Positions 60,178 through 64,000 of a DNA stretch of 64,000 nucleotides are shown one piece after another (the stretch's first letter is position 1; each line of letters starts with the position of its first letter). The notes beneath the pieces were generated by a model. The model ran no database searches, was not told where the DNA came from, and was given only the letters and a program-made list of their open reading frames with translations. This stretch comes from Ktedonobacterales bacterium (GTDB lineage Bacteria > Chloroflexota > Ktedonobacteria > Ktedonobacterales > Ktedonobacteraceae). The position numbers and the translations under genes are program-made. Location of the stretch: contig DAIDJF010000005.1 in assembly GCA_027451525.1 (NCBI GenBank), positions 1 to 64,000 on the forward strand. Direction: 5' to 3'.

Positions 60178-60524
60178 ATCTCTGTGCTATACTGTGTCGT
60201 TTTCCCCTTGACAGAACTTGATGACGTTGTGTACGCTATGATTCCAAAGCATTTTACTCCGTAGCGCGATCCATACGCGAGTGTATCACTCAGAGGTGCT
60301 AGTATGCGCGCACGCGCTTCTGCGCATGGCTTACCATTTGTCTCTGTCTATGCGTCCTTTGTAAACGGATGCGTTTTTGACATGTGCGCTGATACCTTTT
60401 CCTTTCTCTCTTCTTTCTGCTCAAGGCAGTATTCCCTGCTTTGATGTGTCCTTGTAGGCTTATTGTTCTTGAGTTCCATAAGCATATTCAAGAAAAGACT
60501 ATCATCATTGAGAAGGAGTATGGC
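60178..60524 (+). other. Intergenic region upstream of the GCS2-type ligase
   Basis: These 347 bases hold no gene. TTGACA at 60208-60213 may be a -35 box, but no good -10 follows at the right distance. A short stem (ATGCGC with GCGCAT near 60304-60335) is also present. Nothing else is recognised. Confidence 0.3.
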
Positions 60525-61649
60525 ATGACATCCCCTTTTACGCTTGGTGTTGAAGAGGAATTCCAAACGGTAGATCAGCAGACAGGTCAACTTGTATCCA
60601 AGATCAATGCTATTATGGAAAAAGGCATCCCAATCCTGGGTGATAAAATCAAGCCGGAGATGCTCCAACCGACTATTGAAGTTATCACTGATATCTGCCC
60701 CGATATTGCTGCACTACGCACAGAATTATCCTCACTAACCGAAACAGTTGCTCATCTGGTCGCCTCCGAAGGTCTGGCTCTAGTTAGCGCGGGCACTCAC
60801 CCTAGCTCACACTGGAAAGATCAGCAACGGACAAGGAATGATCGCTACGATGAACTCGACGAAGAGTATCGCGATGTAAGTCGCTCCATTCTGATCTTCG
60901 CGATCCACATCCATGTTGGCCTTGAAAGCTATGAGCTTGCAATACCGCTGATGAATCAATTGCGCACGTGGCTTCCTCACTTGCTGGCTCTCTCTTCCAA
61001 TTCGCCTTTCTGGTTAGGGCGTTTTTCGGGCCTCAAGTCCTATCGTTCGATTGTCTGGAAGCGCTTCCCGCGCTCCGGTGTACCTGACGTGTTCGCTTCG
61101 ACTGCTGAATTTGATCAGTTTGTGCAGACGCTGATCAAAACTGGCTGCATTGACAATGGCAAACGCATCTGGTGGGATATGCGACCGCATCCCTTCTTCA
61201 AAACTCTGGAATTTCGTATCTGTGATATGCCGCCCACGATAGAGGATGCCATCTCACTTGCCGCTCTCTGTCAAGCACTCATCGCCAAATATTCCTGGAT
61301 GCACAAGCACAACCTGATGACGCCCGTGCTGCCGCGCCCACTGATCGATGAAAACAAGTGGCGTGCCTCGCGCTATGGCCTGGATGCCCAGATCGTGGAT
61401 TTTACGCAGAATCGCACGGTCGCAATGCGCGACTCCATTAGCGACCTGCTGGACTTTGTGGATGATGTGGCCGATGATCTGGGTTCGCGCAACGAACTGA
61501 AGCGCATTCGTACCCTGCTCGCTGATCCTATTGGCTCAGGAGCCGATCATCAGATTGCTATCTATCAGGAGACTGGAAGCCTGCAAGCCGTCACACACTA
61601 CCTGATGCAAAAAACGATGACGGGCCTGACAGCCAGCCCCGCGCATTAA
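60525..61649 (+). CDS. ybdK: Carboxylate-amine ligase of the GCS2 family (YbdK-like)
   Basis: The product has 374 residues. GCS2-family glutamate-cysteine ligase-like fold: LGVEEEFQTVD at the N-terminus with the metal-binding Glu cluster, GTHPSSHW, ILIFAIHIHVGL with the metal/substrate His pair, WWDMRPHPFFKTLEFRICDMP, and NKWRASRYGLDA. YbdK of Escherichia coli makes gamma-glutamylcysteine weakly, so the true substrate pair is uncertain. AAGGAG lies six bases before ATG 60525. It stands alone and is followed by a weak hairpin. Confidence 0.9.
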   Translation: MTSPFTLGVEEEFQTVDQQTGQLVSKINAIMEKGIPILGDKIKPEMLQPTIEVITDICPDIAALRTELSSLTETVAHLVASEGLALVSAGTHPSSHWKDQQRTRNDRYDELDEEYRDVSRSILIFAIHIHVGLESYELAIPLMNQLRTWLPHLLALSSNSPFWLGRFSGLKSYRSIVWKRFPRSGVPDVFASTAEFDQFVQTLIKTGCIDNGKRIWWDMRPHPFFKTLEFRICDMPPTIEDAISLAALCQALIAKYSWMHKHNLMTPVLPRPLIDENKWRASRYGLDAQIVDFTQNRTVAMRDSISDLLDFVDDVADDLGSRNELKRIRTLLADPIGSGADHQIAIYQETGSLQAVTHYLMQKTMTGLTASPAH

Positions 61650-61695
61650 GCGGCAAAACACTGGCCTGTCTCTACCTCATAATAGCTGCATAGCG

Positions 61696-61725
61696 GCCCA
61701 TCTCATGCATAGACATAAGATGGGC
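61696..61725 (+). terminator. Possible terminator after the GCS2-type ligase
   Basis: GCCCATCT (61696-61703) pairs with AGATGGGC (61718-61725). No T-run follows. It lies 47 bases after the stop. Confidence 0.4.
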
Positions 61726-61812
61726 TGTCGTCAAGCCTTCACTTTTGTCGCAATAAAAACTATAAAGGTCATTTTTCAACTCTTCCTCACGGCTGTCTTA
61801 CCTTTTTCTAAC

Positions 61813-61841
61813 TTGACAATATCCGTATTTTTTTGTATAAT
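61813..61841 (+). promoter_or_regulatory. Perfect consensus sigma70 promoter
   Basis: TTGACA, 17-base spacer, TATAAT: both hexamers and the spacing are exactly consensus. It drives the small repeat protein at 61951 with a leader of about 100 bases that includes a short hairpin (ATCGT/ACGAT). Confidence 0.75.
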
Positions 61842-61950
61842 TGTATCGTGTTACGATATAAGTGGATGCTTCAGTTGTTTTGTAAATCACCTTGTACTAT
61901 CAAATACATGTATGTAGCTGTATGTAATATTGAGAGAAAGGAGTCCCTCT

Positions 61951-62226
61951 ATGTCAACGTTGACATCTCTGATATTGAGTGGCAAACGCAAGCTTTTCAA
62001 AGCACATACCCAACCGTCTGGCGCGGAAGATGAGCAGAAGCGTCGTAGACTACAGAAAGAAATGCGTCCCCATGCGACTCAGGGTACCATGAGCGCGTTG
62101 GGACGCCCCGACCGGGAAGTGTCCCATGATCCCATGCGTCCATATGGTGAGACAGAGGAATTGTCGGAACGGAATGCGTTGGGACGCCCCGACCGGGAAA
62201 TATCCCATGATCCTATGCGCCCGTAA
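61951..62226 (+). CDS. Small charged protein with a repeated 27-residue motif
   Basis: The product has 91 residues. After a short hydrophobic start (MSTLTSLILSGKRKLF) comes a strongly charged region ending in two tandem copies of ALGRPDRE(V/I)SHDPMRP, spaced 27 residues apart; a third MRP appears earlier in EMRPHATQ. The DNA repeats (62095-62141 and 62176-62222) are almost identical. AAGGAG lies seven bases before the ATG, and the promoter is perfect consensus, so high expression is expected. No family is recognised. It may be a disordered binding protein; no modifying enzymes are adjacent to support a peptide-natural-product role. Confidence 0.65.
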   Translation: MSTLTSLILSGKRKLFKAHTQPSGAEDEQKRRRLQKEMRPHATQGTMSALGRPDREVSHDPMRPYGETEELSERNALGRPDREISHDPMRP

Positions 62227-62270
62227 CCAAGAGCATAAATGGGCATATTGTATGGATAAAATCGTGTAGT

Positions 62271-62306
62271 AACAATAAGAACGCGCTACGCCGCGTTCTT
62301 ATTGTT
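62271..62306. terminator. Bidirectional terminator
   Basis: A perfect 15-base stem (AACAATAAGAACGCG and its complement) with a six-base loop lies between the small repeat gene and the convergent zinc-ribbon gene, overlapping the latter's stop codon. Confidence 0.7.
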
Positions 62307-62769
62307 GTTGCTGTTGCTGTTTCCACTGCTCCTGGGCCTGTTGTAAGCCAAGCAACTCCTGCTCAAGCTGCATAATCTGCTGCTGAAGCCGCTGCCTTTG
62401 CTGCTGTGGGCCGAGCAGACGCCAATCTTCAAAGAGCTTGTAGCCCTTGCGCAACATGCCTTCGGGCACGAACATGGCTGTTTCGTAATAGCCCAGGCGC
62501 GTCGAGGACATCTGCTGATTGGCCTGTCTGAGATAAAGCTTGAGTTGTTTGATCTGCAAACGCAGTTCAGCGATGCGCTCGCGGTAGGGATTTTGCGCTT
62601 TGGGCTGTCTTGCCCCGACCCCGCGTGGTGGTCTCTGCGGCGCGGGCATAGGTTGCTGTAGTGGATATTGTTGGTGCGTCACGCCGCCTGGGGTGGTGAG
62701 CGGCGCACCACAGTTCTGACAGAAGCGCGCTCCATCTGGGGCGGGCGCACCACATTTTGCACAGAACAT
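62299..62769 (-). CDS. Zinc-ribbon protein with coiled-coil tail
   Basis: The product has 156 residues. An N-terminal zinc ribbon is formed by CAKCG (3-7) and CQNCG (17-21), followed by a Pro/Gln-rich linker and a coiled coil (about 62-156: RIAELRLQIKQLKLYLRQ, QRLQQQIMQLEQELLG). It ends in a run of Gln (WKQQQQQQ). This double layout is common in bacterial zinc-ribbon proteins of unknown function. The stop overlaps the shared terminator. Confidence 0.75.
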   Translation of the reverse strand: MFCAKCGAPAPDGARFCQNCGAPLTTPGGVTHQQYPLQQPMPAPQRPPRGVGARQPKAQNPYRERIAELRLQIKQLKLYLRQANQQMSSTRLGYYETAMFVPEGMLRKGYKLFEDWRLLGPQQQRQRLQQQIMQLEQELLGLQQAQEQWKQQQQQQ

Positions 62770-62833
62770 CTCTTCTTCCCCTTCTTTGTATCTACCTATC
62801 AGTGTATTTCATCATATCACAAAGCTGTCACGC

Positions 62834-62888
62834 TTGACATTCTTCCCTTTGCGCTATACAATTTTTATATCTCTATATGGAGATATAA
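62834..62888 (+). promoter_or_regulatory. Promoter with overlapping operator before the epoxidase operon
   Basis: TTGACA, 17 bases, TACAAT (62834-62862). Directly after it, a 24-base near-perfect palindrome (62865-62888, TTATATCTC/GAGATATAA arms) covers the expected start of transcription. This is the classic place for a repressor of the TetR or PaaX kind, but no such gene is in the window. Confidence 0.55.
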
Positions 62889-62960
62889 AGCGTCTCTACG
62901 GCATGGTCGCCAGTGTATTTCGTAGCGTATCCGTCGTCTCTATCAAGGAGCAACGCACAC

Positions 62961-63923
62961 ATGATACCCACCAGTACTCCACCATTGCAGAGCGAAGAGG
63001 CTCTGTTAACCCGTATCCGCAAGCAACAGTTGGTAGAGTCTGTCGAGCATATGAGTCCTATCTACCTTGAAGGCATGAAGCGTATTCTCACCGTCTCTGC
63101 TGATACCGAACTCATCAGCGCGCCCGCGTACTATCACGCGGCCATTCATGCACCCTCGCTTAATACGTTTGGCTCGGCAATCTCGATTATTCAGGACGAA
63201 TTGGGGCACGCGCATATCGCCTATCGCCTCTTGCGCGATCTGGGCGTAGATACTGAAAAGCTGATTTTTGAGCGCGAACCGCAACACTTCAAATACCCCT
63301 ACGCCTTTGATGTGCCGCTTGACAGTTGGGTCGAGCTGGTTGTCGCTAACGCCTTCTATGACCGTGCGGGCTACACGTTGCTCGGTGATGTCTATCAGAG
63401 TACCACCTTTGGTCCCTGGAAACGTGCCCTTGTTAAGGTGGATAAAGAGGAGACCTTCCATCTGCGTCATGGTGAGCAAAACATGCGCAAGATCAACAAA
63501 ACGAGCGAGGGCCATACCGAGTTGCAGCGTGCCGTGGACTGGATGTTTCTGCTGACCGTCGAATGGTTCGGCCTGCCAGACGATATGAAGAAGCATGGCG
63601 AGCAGCTTGAATATGGTTTTAAGGGCCATAGCAACGACGAGTTGCGCCAAATCTGGATGTCCACCGCCGTGCCGCTCTGCCAGGAGCTTGAGCTAGCTGT
63701 TCCCGCTCACTATGACGAACAGCAGCAGAAATATGTGCTGGACTGCGTGTTTCCGGCCCACTTCGATGCCTCTGCCAAGCACTGGCTGCTTGATGATGGC
63801 TCCTGTACGTGGGCTGATGTGATGAAACGTTGGAAGGCGCGTGGCCCCAAAAATGAAGAGTTTGTCGGCATGATTCAGCGTGGTAAAAAAGAGATGCTGC
63901 GCCAGTTGGAGCAGGGACTATGA
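62961..63923 (+). CDS. paaA: Phenylacetyl-CoA 1,2-epoxidase subunit PaaA-like
   Basis: The product has 320 residues of diiron-ferritin type. Metal-binding pairs match PaaA: IIQDELGHAHIAYRLL (Glu80, His83) and VDKEETFHLRHG (Glu164, His167); NDELRQIW near 228 also matches PaaA (NDELRQRF). PaaA is the catalytic subunit of the oxygenase that epoxidises the ring of phenylacetyl-CoA. It is the first gene of an operon that overlaps the next by four bases and continues past the window. AAGGAG lies about ten bases before ATG 62961. A BoxB-like or other ring oxygenase is the main alternative. Confidence 0.82.
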   Translation: MIPTSTPPLQSEEALLTRIRKQQLVESVEHMSPIYLEGMKRILTVSADTELISAPAYYHAAIHAPSLNTFGSAISIIQDELGHAHIAYRLLRDLGVDTEKLIFEREPQHFKYPYAFDVPLDSWVELVVANAFYDRAGYTLLGDVYQSTTFGPWKRALVKVDKEETFHLRHGEQNMRKINKTSEGHTELQRAVDWMFLLTVEWFGLPDDMKKHGEQLEYGFKGHSNDELRQIWMSTAVPLCQELELAVPAHYDEQQQKYVLDCVFPAHFDASAKHWLLDDGSCTWADVMKRWKARGPKNEEFVGMIQRGKKEMLRQLEQGL

Positions 63924-64000
63924 CCACGAGCTACCCATCTCTGCAAACGCTGCCACCAGAACATACGTCGTGTCCCGCGCTCTGGGATGCCCTGCGCGAT
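63920..64000 (+). CDS. N-terminal part of the next gene of the epoxidase operon
   Basis: An open frame of 27 codons begins with an ATG overlapping the paaA-like stop (ATGA) and runs off the right edge. It begins MTTSYPSLQ and ends CPALWDALRD. The last residues resemble the start of PaaD/SufT-type proteins (ALWDAL...), which would fit the operon, but there is too little sequence to be sure. Confidence 0.5.
   Translation, partial: MTTSYPSLQTLPPEHTSCPALWDALRD

Noticed and set aside
62095..62222. Two near-identical 47-base repeats, considered as a CRISPR fragment
   Set aside because: They are in frame within a coding region and encode the same peptide; there is no array and no cas gene.
63006..63650. 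214-codon minus-strand frame
   Set aside because: It is antisense to the PaaA-like gene, whose diiron motifs are clear.

Overview
The window is one continuous piece of bacterial chromosome of roughly 50% GC with dense, mostly convincing genes. The mix points to Chloroflexota of the Ktedonobacteria type: several membrane-anchored Ser/Thr protein kinases, a bacterial translin, a Ski2-like RNA helicase, a SUI1 protein, a KGG stress protein, many GT2/GT4 glycosyltransferases and several one- and two-component regulators. This placement is inferred from gene content; no rRNA or taxonomic marker was compared. One tRNA (Pro, CGG) is present. I see no rRNA, CRISPR array, phage, integrase or intact insertion sequence.

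Layout. 1-5510 (minus): two adjacent paralogous receptor Ser/Thr kinases with LamG-like outer domains, then two small membrane/exported proteins. 6016-12526 (minus): Ski2-like helicase, MenA-type prenyltransferase, translin-family protein, L-lactate permease. 12781-14219 (plus): a stand-alone receiver translationally coupled to plsX. 14306-17153: KGG protein, a small unknown, an M19 dipeptidase, SUI1/YciH. 17222-21468 (minus): a compact operon of a free-standing NRPS adenylation-carrier protein, a cytochrome P450 and a thioesterase. This matches the architecture used elsewhere to hydroxylate a carrier-bound amino acid and release it, and is the most interesting system here. 21469-22292 is an AT-rich divergent control region with three strong inverted repeats.

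22293-33035 (plus) is a surface-polysaccharide locus: three GT2 enzymes, a polysaccharide deacetylase, a UDP-sulfoquinovose synthase homologue, an anchored GH39-like hydrolase, a flippase and two further membrane proteins, many with overlapping start and stop codons. 33180-39007 holds a small unknown, a GH57 protein, an HNH nuclease, tRNA-Pro, an HdeD-like protein and a third Ser/Thr kinase. 39186-41265 is hemE-hemH. 41508-44919 is a second polysaccharide locus (GT4, polyprenyl-phosphate sugar phosphotransferase, GT4). 44999-48737 (minus) holds an acyl-CoA synthetase, a MerR-like regulator and a sugar ABC ATPase.

48738-59515 is regulatory: a possible small mobile element, a methyltransferase bracketed by related hairpins, an HTH-GAF-like regulator, an excisionase-like HTH protein, a degenerate GGDEF/MshEN-like protein, an OmpR regulator, a receiver/OmpR/histidine kinase operon and an ECF sigma factor. 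59791-64000 carries cytidine deaminase, a GCS2-type carboxylate-amine ligase, a repeat-containing small protein behind a perfect consensus promoter, a zinc-ribbon protein and the start of a phenylacetyl-CoA epoxidase operon that runs off the right edge.

Many promoters fit the sigma70 consensus, and most convergent gene pairs share long, perfect hairpin terminators.
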